The position numbers and the translations under genes are program-made. Below are positions 8,229-16,213 of a stretch of 46,462 nucleotides of DNA, one piece after another; the first letter of the stretch is position 1; each line of letters begins with the position of its first letter. The notes beneath the pieces were generated by a model that saw nothing but the letters and a program-made list of their open reading frames with translations, made no database searches and was not told the DNA's origin. Origin of the DNA: Candidatus Hinthialibacteria bacterium OLB16 (GTDB lineage: Bacteria > Hinthialibacterota > Hinthialibacteria > OLB16); contig LMZT01000142.1 in assembly GCA_001567115.1 (NCBI GenBank), positions 1-46,462 of the forward strand, given 5' to 3'.

Positions 8229-8942
8229 TCAGTTGATGACCCCAATCCCCTGCAACAGGTGGATGTCCCCGCCACTTTTGCTTCCATTGGTGGGGCTGTA
8301 TTCCCAGTAGGTGCCATCGGGGAAGTTGTTTTTGCGATAGTCTTCTGTCCAGCAGAACATGAAATCGCCATCGGCATTGGAGCAGCTGTCCGGCCCGACC
8401 GAATACACCCAGTAGTCGGAAAAAGAGGCCGGATTTCTCCGCTGAGGGTTCGCCATGTGCCAGAAGAGGAATTTGCCCTCCACCGATTTATGGCCTGGGT
8501 TGTAATAACCGAATGGACGCCTTGAGGTGTCATCGCTCGCGCTGCCTTCCGCCATCTGGAACGGATCGATGACAGAGGTTGTGGTGACAAAGTACCGGAC
8601 CGGTGTGGTCAGGAGGTTCAGGCAGCCGGGATCATAATTGGTGCCGCAGCTCAGGCTGGCGGTCCTTCCGGTACGGTTCACGCCATAGGGCGGGTAAGGG
8701 CCGTATCGGTTCCGCAGGGCGGGGTTGAAGTTGGGCCTTGGCTCCTTGTAAGGCTTGTTGTCAAGGCCATAGGACTCCAAGGCCACCTGCACCGATTTCA
8801 GAGTTCCTTTCGCAGCAGCCACTTTGGCGCGAATCTGCGCCTCCAGGAAATTGGGCAGGGCAATCGCGATCAGGATCAGGATGATCGCAATGACGATCAG
8901 CAGTTCGATCAGAGTAAAGCCATATTTCTGATTTTTTTTCAT
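8229..8942 (-). CDS. prepilin-type pseudopilin (type II secretion/type IV pilus-like)
   Basis: A 237-residue protein with a textbook prepilin start: a short Lys-rich leader MKKNQKYG, then FTLIELLIVIAIIL, with the peptidase cutting after Gly8 and Phe9 becoming the methylated first residue; Glu13 is the conserved +5 Glu. The hydrophobic helix runs to about residue 32. The rest (SLSCGTNYDPGCLNLLTTPV, later SDYWVYSVGPD) matches the globular part of G-like pseudopilins common in environmental bacteria. AGGGAGG lies five bases before ATG 8942. It is the second gene of a unit behind the beta-helix gene (62-base gap with a small hairpin) and ends in its own terminator. No secretion ATPase or prepilin peptidase lies in the window. 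Confidence 0.9.
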   Translation of the reverse strand: MKKNQKYGFTLIELLIVIAIILILIAIALPNFLEAQIRAKVAAAKGTLKSVQVALESYGLDNKPYKEPRPNFNPALRNRYGPYPPYGVNRTGRTASLSCGTNYDPGCLNLLTTPVRYFVTTTSVIDPFQMAEGSASDDTSRRPFGYYNPGHKSVEGKFLFWHMANPQRRNPASFSDYWVYSVGPDSCSNADGDFMFCWTEDYRKNNFPDGTYWEYSPTNGSKSGGDIHLLQGIGVIN

Positions 8943-8972
8943 GGCAGCCTCCCTGGCTTCCAGTTATTTCTA

Positions 8973-8992
8973 AGAGCCTTCAGGCAGGCTCT
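8973..8992 (-). other. intergenic hairpin between beta-helix and prepilin genes
   Basis: Seven-base arms AGAGCCT (8973-8979) and AGGCTCT (8986-8992) with a six-base loop and no T run. It may reduce or process the transcript between the two genes. Confidence 0.4.
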
Positions 8993-9004
8993 CAACTACT
9001 CGAA

Positions 9005-10772
9005 TCAATACAGATTCCAATTCAGCACATTCGACACAGGCTCGAGCTGGGATCCGATCGGACTGCCATCGGTCCCGGCTGTGCGCAATGTTTCATCTCC
9101 AGGCAGCCACCCGGCTGGATCGTTACATTTTCCGATCGCAGGGTAGAGCGGATCGCGGTCGAGGAAGTTCGGGGTGTACTGTTCCGCGACATCCGGCCCG
9201 AGCAGCTGTCCTCCTGTATAGGCATACGGAAGATCAACTCCATTGACAGTATACCCGTTTCCAGACACAAGGCGGACCCGCTTGGTGTCCGGATCACCAT
9301 TTTTCGAATTGAAAATATTGTTGAGCACCACAACGGAGGACTGGTTTGAGTAAAATGGCGGTTCTGTTCCAAATGCGCCGGATACTGCGGGCAGCATCTG
9401 GGTTCCATCCATCAGACCGATATCGGCGGTAATGATGTTGTTGGTCAGGATGACATGATTGCTGAAGTAAAAGGTCCCGGAATAAGGAGCGGCATTGGAA
9501 AATTCCGGTGCGAGTTCATTCATCATGATGGCGGTGCGCCAGGGGATCGGGCTTGCAGCGGGGTTGTATACATCGCAGTGATCCATCTGGAAGGTAAAGG
9601 ATGTGGGCAGGGTTTCACGGCCCGGAAATGCTCCTGCATCGGCATAGGGTGCCGGCCCGAGGAAATCAAAGGAGATGCCGCTGGTCATCAGAGACACACG
9701 CCGCTGGAAAGTGAAGGCGGTCGGGTTTGGCCCGGTTGAACTGACAATGCAGTGGGAAAAAGCCAGGTTCGCATCATCGATCAGATTCTGTTCGCCATTG
9801 TTTCCTCCACCGCAGATGGTGCAGTGGTCGAAGGCCAGCTCAATCAGCCCTCCTCCGGCCGGGACATTGGCCTGGCAGTTGATGGAACGGTTTGCCGGTG
9901 ACCCGATGAAGCAGTTGATAAAAGTAGTGGATCCTCCCTGGGCACGGATCGCATCCTGGTTATTGGTGGCACGGACCTTCAGCGAAGAATCCTGGAAGGT
10001 CCAGTTCTTTGCCCCAATGGGCTGGTAAGCACGCCGGGCCACTTCAATGGTGGTGTTGGACACGAGGGCGTTTTTCAGCTCTGAGGCGCACCTGGGAGCT
10101 GCCTGTTTCCACCGAAATATCGGACAGCATGGCCCCAATATCCGGAACATAGATTCCGCGGCGCCCATCGGTGATCTGGCAATTCTGGATTTTGAGGTTG
10201 TTGGTGGTTTGAGGCTGCTGGCCGGCATAGGGAGAGCCAGTAAAAGCGGTGAGATCCCCTTCACCGACAAACACAGCGCAGTCATCCTGCCCGCCATTCG
10301 GGCTGGCCGAAATCTCACAGTTGTCGATGGTGGCATTATCTCCCACGATGGTAAGTGCGGCCGGAACATCGACTGCATTGGCTGGATTGTTCAAACCGGC
10401 AGGATTGGAAATCACCAGGTTTGACAAGGTGACATTATCGGATTCGATGTAAAGTCCCTGGTTGTCCGCGTTCCAGCTGCCGCCCTGGGAAATCTGTACG
10501 AGCTGGCCAATCTCTCCGAGGTGCCCGCGGGTCGAGGTATTCGTGGCAACAATGGTGGGGCGCTGGCCATCCGCTCCACGAACAGTGAGGGCTTTATTGA
10601 TAAACACATCTTCGCTGTAGGTCTGGCTGTCGGTTATCTCAACCACATCGCCAGGGTTCGCGCTGTTGATTGCAGCCTGAAGCCCGCTTCCTCCAGACAC
10701 TGTCACGGTGGCGGCGTGGCCCGTGAAACTCACAGTCAGGATCATCAGAAAAAGTCCGAATGCTGTTTTCAT
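9005..10772 (-). pseudogene. secreted right-handed beta-helix protein, one frameshift
   Basis: The first frame (10772 to about 10085) starts with a signal peptide ending near TGHA-ATV and continues with beta-helix coils (LQAAINSANPGDVVEI, LTVRGADGQRPTIV, IESDNVTLSNLVI, NATIDNCEIS). The same protein continues in another frame from about 10100 to 9005 (LKNALVSNTTIEV onward) with more coils and a C-terminus NVLNWNLY. One base is therefore gained or lost around 10070-10100. Full length would be about 588 residues. A paralog with the same architecture lies at 28232-29842. Beta-helix folds of this kind are carbohydrate-binding, lyase-like or adhesive; no catalytic set is recognised. The gene is first in a unit with the prepilin and has a clear promoter with a LacI-type operator. 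Confidence 0.78.
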
Positions 10773-10819
10773 TTTTTCCTCCAGTCCAGTTCAGGTTGAA
10801 ATGATATCAGTCATACTCT

Positions 10820-10835
10820 GAGTTAACGCTAATCT
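10820..10835. promoter_or_regulatory. candidate LacI-family operator over the beta-helix promoter
   Basis: GAGTTAACGCTAATCT. The core TTAACGCTAA is a near palindrome (TTARCGYTAA) with the central CG typical of LacI/GalR operators. It overlaps the -10 box and start region of the promoter of the beta-helix gene. A close copy lies upstream of the LacI-family gene (12207-12222). Confidence 0.6.
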
Positions 10836-10860
10836 AGTCTCTGCAACCCCGGTTTGTCAA
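10831..10860 (-). promoter_or_regulatory. sigma-70-type promoter of the beta-helix/prepilin unit
   Basis: On the minus strand TTGACA (10860-10855) and TAGATT (10836-10831) are 18 bases apart. The ATG lies at 10772, leaving a leader of about 50 bases with GGAGG before the start. Confidence 0.6.
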
Positions 10861-10965
10861 GAACAAAAATGGGTGAAGAATTCCAATTAATTTATAAAGT
10901 GAAATATATCAAAGGGTTATCAGTTGAATTCAGGGTCTTTGCCATATCCGGAGAAAGTCTGGGCA

Positions 10966-10980
10966 GGCGAACGCTCACTC
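10966..10980. promoter_or_regulatory. possible third LacI-family operator
   Basis: GGCGAACGCTCACTC shares the AACGCT core with the two other sites but is less symmetric. It lies just after the end of the LacI-family gene and about 190 bases upstream of the beta-helix start, where it could serve in looping. The match is weaker and may be chance. Confidence 0.3.
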
Positions 10981-11001
10981 AAAGGGCTTCAGGAGGGGTG
11001 G

Positions 11002-12186
11002 TCAGCCTGTCAGGCACTGGGCCGGGGAGTGTGCCCATTCCGGAAGGCTGCAGGAAGAACGGACCACAAGTTCCACATCGATCATGACCTGGTAGCCGCC
11101 GCTCTGCTGGCCCTTTTCAATCCGGTCAATCAGCAGGCGTGCCGCCTCGCGACCCATTTCACGGACCGGCTGGCGTACTGTGGTGATTGGAATTGGTATC
11201 GGAAGCACCTGAGAGGATTCCACTCCCAGCGACCAGAGCAGCTCATGCTGAATGTCATCATATCCAACCACTGCAATGTCCTCGGGAACCCGCAGCCCCC
11301 TTGTTTTCAGAACCTCGATGACACGGAATGCATGAAGGTCATGCCCGGCTGCAATGACGCTTGGCCAGTTTTCCCTCAGGAGGTGCGGGTTGAGTGCGAC
11401 CTCCACATCCTCGAGGCTTTTGCCAGGGGTTTCGATAATACGAAAAACAGTTTCGGGGCAGGCCTGCTCCTCGACAGCGGAACTCATCCCGCGGATTCTT
11501 TCGCGGATCGAGGACAGATGCAGGGTGTCTGGCGGGCAGAGATACAGGATATCCCTGTGCCCGGTTTTGAGCAGGTGCCTGGCCAGAATTTTTCCACCCA
11601 TGTAATGATTGCCGCAGATCAGAGGAACATCGTGGTCGGCCCAGGGGAGGTCCACTGTGACCAGTGGGGTATTTGTCGAGAGCACCGAGTTGAGGGCGAC
11701 TTCCACTTCGGGATCGAGCCAGACTCCAATAAGCAGGAGGCCCTCGACATTATGGCTCAGGAAGCGCTCGATATAATCCAGTTTTCGAAATCCATCGAAG
11801 CGGGTGCATCCCAGAAAGCACTGGTATCCTTTGGCGGCGGCTTCACTTTCGAAAGCTTCGGCAAGGGGAGCGCCGAAATTGTTGGCGAGGGTGTCCAGCA
11901 GAACCCCGAGTGTGCGGGTCCTGCCACCCGCCAGCAGGGAGGCAGCGGTGTTGCGCCGGTAACCGAGGGAGCGTGCAACCTCCTGGATGGTTTGCCGTGT
12001 TTTTTCGCTGACACGCGCCTTGGTGCGGCGTTCGTTCAGCACAGCCGAAATGGTGTTGACACTCCATCCGGTGGCTTCGGCGATATCTTTGAGGGTTGCC
12101 CTTCCACCGTTTTTGCGTTGAGGCCTGGTGGTTGTCTGCACTGTGCCATCTTTCCCGGAAGGAGTGGGAGACGAACCCGCCGCCAT
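11002..12186 (-). CDS. LacI family transcriptional regulator
   Basis: The helix-turn-helix TLKDIAEATGWSVNTIS is followed by the hinge-helix region and a periplasmic-binding-protein-like sugar domain (TLGVLLDTLANNFG, VEGLLLIGVW, VAVVGYDDIQ) ending in the family C-terminal strand (RLLIDRIEKG). This is a local sugar-responsive repressor or activator. The frame is open to 12288, but the promoter-like CATAAT box and operator (12207-12222) fall inside that extension, so the start is placed at ATG 12186; a GTG at 12141 with GGGAAAG upstream is also possible. The ligand is unknown. The binding site shared with the beta-helix promoter points to control of the downstream unit and of itself. It is divergent from the cyclase gene. 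Confidence 0.88.
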   Translation of the reverse strand: MAAGSSPTPSGKDGTVQTTTRPQRKNGGRATLKDIAEATGWSVNTISAVLNERRTKARVSEKTRQTIQEVARSLGYRRNTAASLLAGGRTRTLGVLLDTLANNFGAPLAEAFESEAAAKGYQCFLGCTRFDGFRKLDYIERFLSHNVEGLLLIGVWLDPEVEVALNSVLSTNTPLVTVDLPWADHDVPLICGNHYMGGKILARHLLKTGHRDILYLCPPDTLHLSSIRERIRGMSSAVEEQACPETVFRIIETPGKSLEDVEVALNPHLLRENWPSVIAAGHDLHAFRVIEVLKTRGLRVPEDIAVVGYDDIQHELLWSLGVESSQVLPIPIPITTVRQPVREMGREAARLLIDRIEKGQQSGGYQVMIDVELVVRSSCSLPEWAHSPAQCLTG

Positions 12187-12206
12187 CCAGTTTTCATTCA
12201 GATTAT

Positions 12207-12222
12207 GAGTGAACGCTAATTC
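12207..12222. promoter_or_regulatory. candidate operator upstream of the LacI-family gene
   Basis: GAGTGAACGCTAATTC, sharing 13 of 16 bases with the site at 10820-10835. It lies just upstream of a CATAAT -10-like box read toward the regulator gene, consistent with autoregulation. Confidence 0.55.
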
Positions 12223-12429
12223 ATGATTCAGGAAAAAGCAAGCCCTGTAATTCATGGCGGGCTGATTCCCCGTTCTCCGAAAGGGCATGTCATGCTGTGC
12301 TCCTGCCGAAATGAGGCTCTACATGACGAGATCTTTATATCAAAACGCCAGGGGGATGGCTGGAGTATGGAGAGCTGCCCGCCAACCTGTTAGGATGATC
12401 CGTTTTATTGGATTCTCTGGAATGAATCG

Positions 12430-13923
12430 ATGATCCTAACCAATCGAATCAGGAAATGGGTTGCGCGGAGTCTGAAGCGCAAGCTGATTCTCAGCTATGT
12501 GGAGGTTTTCCTCCTGACCATGGTCGTGCTGAGCATTGGGTTTGCCTGTGTGATCACCATCGAGAGGGCGGCCAACCTCCCGGATGAGCTGGCAGTCATG
12601 GCGGAGAGGATCTCCTTTGAAATCGATGGGGATTTGCATGCCCAGCTGGAGCCGGTTCGTGCATCCATCCATTCGGAAATCTATCATCAGCTTCAGGGCC
12701 GGATCGATACCTTCATCCGGACCTGGATGCCTCAATGGGATCTCAGCCGGGCGATTACGCACTACTCGACTCTGGTGCGAACAGATCGGCGGGGGTATGG
12801 ACGCATTGTTTTATCTGACCAGCCTGAATTGTGCGGGACTGAGCATTACTTTGGCCGCTACCCCCAGATCGCCGCCAGTGCGAGCGAACCTGCCGCCGAT
12901 TTCTGGCCGACCTGGGATGAACGGGGCTGGTGGTTCTGCGGTTATGCTCCGATCCGGGATAAATCCAGGAAAGTGGTTGCACTCCTCAAAATCGATGTCG
13001 CTTTGTGGCATGTGCTGAGGAACCTGCTGATGCATGGCCTGATTCCTCCGGCAGTGGCGACCCTTCTGGGTTTGTTTCTGGCCTCGGTCCTGGCCGAGCG
13101 AAGGTGCCGTGATATCACGCAGCCGCTCGAAGCCCTGGCCAGCGCCATGAACCGGGTCTCTCAGGGGGATCTTGAGCAGTCGATAGAGACCAGTCTGGAA
13201 GACGAAATCGGCCAGATCACACGTGATTTCAACCAGATGGCTGAGGCTCTGCAGAGCGGAGAGAGGGCACGGGATCTGTTCGGTCGTTATGTCAGCCCGC
13301 AGGTCATGGAAAAGATCCTTGAAGCTCCGGGTGGCATACAAATCGAAGGTGAAAACCGTGAAGTCACCATCCTGATGGTCGATATCCGGGGATTTACCCG
13401 CATGAGTGCCACACTTCCTCCGAGTGGGATTGTGGCTCTGCTCAATGAGGTATTCCGGAATGTTGTGGGTGCAATCCGTGTCCATGGCGGGACGATCGAC
13501 AAGTATATCGGGGATATGGTCATGGCTGTATTCAATGCGCCCCTCGATCTGGAGGACCATGCCTGCAAAGCGGTGGCAGCCTCTCTGGACATCCACGACC
13601 GTCTTGGGGAATTGAACCGTGAACGTGCGAGACGGCATCAGTCATTGATCGAATATGTCGTGGTGGCTCACAGCGGGACAGTGACAGCGGGCAGCATCGG
13701 GACTCCTGACCGCCTGAGTTACACTGTCATCGGCCAGACAGTCAATGTGGCTTCGCGCCTCGAAGCGGTTGCCAAGCAGCGTGAGATCCCGCTCCTGGTG
13801 AGCGATTCAACCTGGCAGCTGACACATGGGATGTTTGAAGGGGAAGACCTTGGCGAAGTCGAGCTGAGGGACTATGGGTATCCCATGAAGATCTGGCGTG
13901 TTTTCCGATCCGCGCAATCCTGA
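12430..13923 (+). CDS. membrane adenylate/guanylate cyclase (class III) with HAMP domain
   Basis: A 497-residue sensor cyclase. Membrane helix 1 is near residues 18-43, an extracytoplasmic sensor region spans about 45-198, helix 2 is near 201-222, then a HAMP domain (about 222-275) and a class III cyclase domain from about 310. Metal-binding Asp318 (ILMVDIRGFT) and Asp362 (KYIGDMVMA) are present; Lys358 favours ATP as substrate; the transition-state Asn and Arg are in QTVNVASRLE. It should make cAMP in the cytoplasm in response to an outside cue. It starts 243 bases from the LacI-family start, divergently, and converges on gcvT with only 31 bases between them. Confidence 0.92.
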   Translation: MILTNRIRKWVARSLKRKLILSYVEVFLLTMVVLSIGFACVITIERAANLPDELAVMAERISFEIDGDLHAQLEPVRASIHSEIYHQLQGRIDTFIRTWMPQWDLSRAITHYSTLVRTDRRGYGRIVLSDQPELCGTEHYFGRYPQIAASASEPAADFWPTWDERGWWFCGYAPIRDKSRKVVALLKIDVALWHVLRNLLMHGLIPPAVATLLGLFLASVLAERRCRDITQPLEALASAMNRVSQGDLEQSIETSLEDEIGQITRDFNQMAEALQSGERARDLFGRYVSPQVMEKILEAPGGIQIEGENREVTILMVDIRGFTRMSATLPPSGIVALLNEVFRNVVGAIRVHGGTIDKYIGDMVMAVFNAPLDLEDHACKAVAASLDIHDRLGELNRERARRHQSLIEYVVVAHSGTVTAGSIGTPDRLSYTVIGQTVNVASRLEAVAKQREIPLLVSDSTWQLTHGMFEGEDLGEVELRDYGYPMKIWRVFRSAQS

Positions 13924-13954
13924 TTCATGGCCCGTTATTTCCCGGCCCTGCCTC

Positions 13955-15028
13955 TTAACGTTTAACCCGGTCAGGAATGAAGGGAACCTTGGCCCGTTTC
14001 GCCGGTATGGATTTCCCGCGAATCAGGACCTCGAGGTTTTCTCCAACCGAATCTTTGCGGACCCGGGCTAATCCGAATCCATTCGGCAGCCTCGAGGATA
14101 AACCGCCACTGGTGACATGCCCGACTTCTTTGCCATCCACCGCCACCGGGAACTCCGCACGGGGAATGGCTTTCTGCTCGCAGATAAAACCGATCAATTC
14201 GGTGCGGGGAGGGTTATCGAGAATCGCCTGGCGGCCGATATAGGGGTTCTTTTTGGACAAAGCCCACTCCAGCCCGCATTCAGTCGGCATGGTGGCTGGG
14301 CTGAGTTCATGGCCATGCAGGGAATAACCGACCTCGAGGCGCAACAGGTCCCGTGCTCCCAGCCCGCAGGCCTTCACTCCCCGTTCAGACAGGCTGGTCC
14401 AGAGAACCAGCCCGGCCTCGATCGGCAGGATGATCTCAAAGCCATCTTCGCCGGTATATCCACTGCGGCACATCAGGACCGGCGCATCTTCGAACTGCCC
14501 CTCCATGACATGGAGGAAACGCATCTGCGACAGATCCTGTCCGACCAGCCCGGACAGGTGCTGTTCGGATTCAGGCCCCTGCAGGGCGATCATGAGGGTG
14601 CTTTCGGAACGGTCTGTGAGGGGGCATTCCGGATCGAGGTGCCGATCCAGCCAGATGAAATCCCCGGAAAGGTTGTTTGCATTGACCACCAGAAGAAATT
14701 CTTCCTCGGCGATCCGCGCCACCATCAGGTCATCCAGGATTCCGCCTTCTTCATTCAGCAGCAGGCTGTAACGCTGCCGGCCGACCGCCAGGCTGGTGAG
14801 ATCGCGTGAAAGAATCGAATCCAGCGAGGCCAGAGCCTTTTCCCCGGAGACGAACAATCTGCCCATGTGAGAGACATCGAACATTCCACAGTGGTTTCGG
14901 ACCGCTTCGGCCTCTTCGACAATCGAGGTGTACATTACCGGCAGTTCCCAGCCGCCGAAGGGGACAAAGCGTGCCCCCTGGTCTTCCTGCAGGGGGGCGA
15001 GGCGGGTTCTCTTGAGTGTGTCTGTCAT
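13955..15028 (-). CDS. gcvT: glycine cleavage system aminomethyltransferase (T protein)
   Basis: A folate-dependent enzyme of 357 residues that releases ammonia from the aminomethyl group held on H protein and forms methylene-tetrahydrofolate. Family marks are the N-terminal FVPFGGWELPVMY, CGMFDVSHMGR, MIALQGPESE, RSGYTGEDGFEI and GLGARDLLRLEVGYSLHGHEL. The start at 15028 overlaps the stop of the upstream FIST gene as ATGA, so translation is probably coupled. H, P and L proteins are not in the window. The placement behind glutamate synthase suggests an amino-nitrogen unit. Confidence 0.92.
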   Translation of the reverse strand: MTDTLKRTRLAPLQEDQGARFVPFGGWELPVMYTSIVEEAEAVRNHCGMFDVSHMGRLFVSGEKALASLDSILSRDLTSLAVGRQRYSLLLNEEGGILDDLMVARIAEEEFLLVVNANNLSGDFIWLDRHLDPECPLTDRSESTLMIALQGPESEQHLSGLVGQDLSQMRFLHVMEGQFEDAPVLMCRSGYTGEDGFEIILPIEAGLVLWTSLSERGVKACGLGARDLLRLEVGYSLHGHELSPATMPTECGLEWALSKKNPYIGRQAILDNPPRTELIGFICEQKAIPRAEFPVAVDGKEVGHVTSGGLSSRLPNGFGLARVRKDSVGENLEVLIRGKSIPAKRAKVPFIPDRVKR

Positions 15029-16206
15029 GATCCCGGTAGAATAAACCCAATGCTGCTGGTAAATCCATGGATAAAGCTTTTTCCGCCAATCGGCCCGATT
15101 TCTCCCGCGCAGAAGAAACCCGCCGCCGGGGAAACCCCGGTCCATTTCCGAATCAGGGAGATATCGTGGTTCGGGCTTGAAAACAGCCTCTCCCCACGCC
15201 CATTGCAGCTGAAGACGAAAGCGGCCAGAGGCTGGCGCCCATTCCATGATTCCGGCCTGGAGGACAGAAGATACTCGAGATCCTCTGCGGCGGAACGGGC
15301 ATCGCGCACCTGGAACTGGATTGTCTGCCCGATTCCCACATTGTCATTGATCACCAGAGAACCTTTGGAGGGGTCGGCACCGATCAGGTTGCGGATCAGA
15401 AAATCACCGCGTTGAAATTCGGTCTTGTATTCATCGATCACCACTCCCATCAGGAGCGCGGTCTGAGCCAGGTTCATATCCTCTTCAGAGAGGGAGATAA
15501 AAAGCTCCTGAAGGGCTTCCAGAGCGGGACGGTTCCCCAGCTTGCGCAGAATATTCTGTTCAGCATCTGTCACCAGAAAAGGAGACCCGATGGGGCGGCA
15601 GCCCTGCGAAACTATTGGGGCGACCTCAATGTCACCCTGCAGCGCCATGCCGACCAGGCCATCCGTGAAGGTCTCATCATTGAGATAAAAACGGTTTGAT
15701 TCAGGCTGAAACCCCGCACTGGCGATCCCGCCCAGCTTGACGGATGAGGGATAAAACCGGTCGAGAATCGAGAGCAGATTCAGCGCATGAATCGAGAATG
15801 GATCAGGAAAGAGGAAAAAATTCGGCCGATCTTCGGGAGAAACGCCGAAAAGCCTCCTGGCATCCTCGATGTCAGTGATTCCCTGAAGGTCTTCCTGTGT
15901 CAGGCGAAAGGGGGCGATTTCTACTCCGGGAAGGGAACCGACCAGCAGAGAAATGGCTGGCTGCTCTTCGTATTCCTGGCTGCTTCCGATGATTCCACAG
16001 CCGGTGCAGCCCAGAAAGACGCCTGGACTGTAACGCTCCCGGATCCGGCGGCTGATCTCCTGGCAGTCATCGGCATAATCAGCGGTGGTGAAAATGATGG
16101 CAAGATCGGTCTGGTACCCACCCATGGCGCCTTCGATCTGTGTGTAAATCGATTTGAGTGCGGTATCGAGATCGCGTGAATTGGAAACACCTGAAGCAAA
16201 CAGCAT
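15025..16206 (-). CDS. FIST domain protein (signal/amino-acid sensor)
   Basis: A 393-residue soluble protein with FIST-N (about 30-215; FLGCTGCGIIG, LLSILDRFYPSSVKLGGIASAG) and FIST-C (about 220-370; GRPIGSPFL-like, ending SPAAGFFCAGEIGPIGGKSFIHGFTSSIG). FIST domains are thought to bind small ligands, amino acids being one proposal. It starts eight bases after the glutamate synthase frame and overlaps gcvT by four bases. The tight packing with two amino-acid enzymes supports a link to amino-nitrogen metabolism; the ligand itself is not visible in the sequence. Confidence 0.88.
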   Translation of the reverse strand: MLFASGVSNSRDLDTALKSIYTQIEGAMGGYQTDLAIIFTTADYADDCQEISRRIRERYSPGVFLGCTGCGIIGSSQEYEEQPAISLLVGSLPGVEIAPFRLTQEDLQGITDIEDARRLFGVSPEDRPNFFLFPDPFSIHALNLLSILDRFYPSSVKLGGIASAGFQPESNRFYLNDETFTDGLVGMALQGDIEVAPIVSQGCRPIGSPFLVTDAEQNILRKLGNRPALEALQELFISLSEEDMNLAQTALLMGVVIDEYKTEFQRGDFLIRNLIGADPSKGSLVINDNVGIGQTIQFQVRDARSAAEDLEYLLSSRPESWNGRQPLAAFVFSCNGRGERLFSSPNHDISLIRKWTGVSPAAGFFCAGEIGPIGGKSFIHGFTSSIGFILPGS

Positions 16207-16213
16207 GGTGTTT

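Noticed and set aside
10924-12219. Plus-strand ORF of 431 codons opposite the LacI-family gene
   Set aside because: Antisense to a gene with intact helix-turn-helix and sugar domain; no motif of its own.
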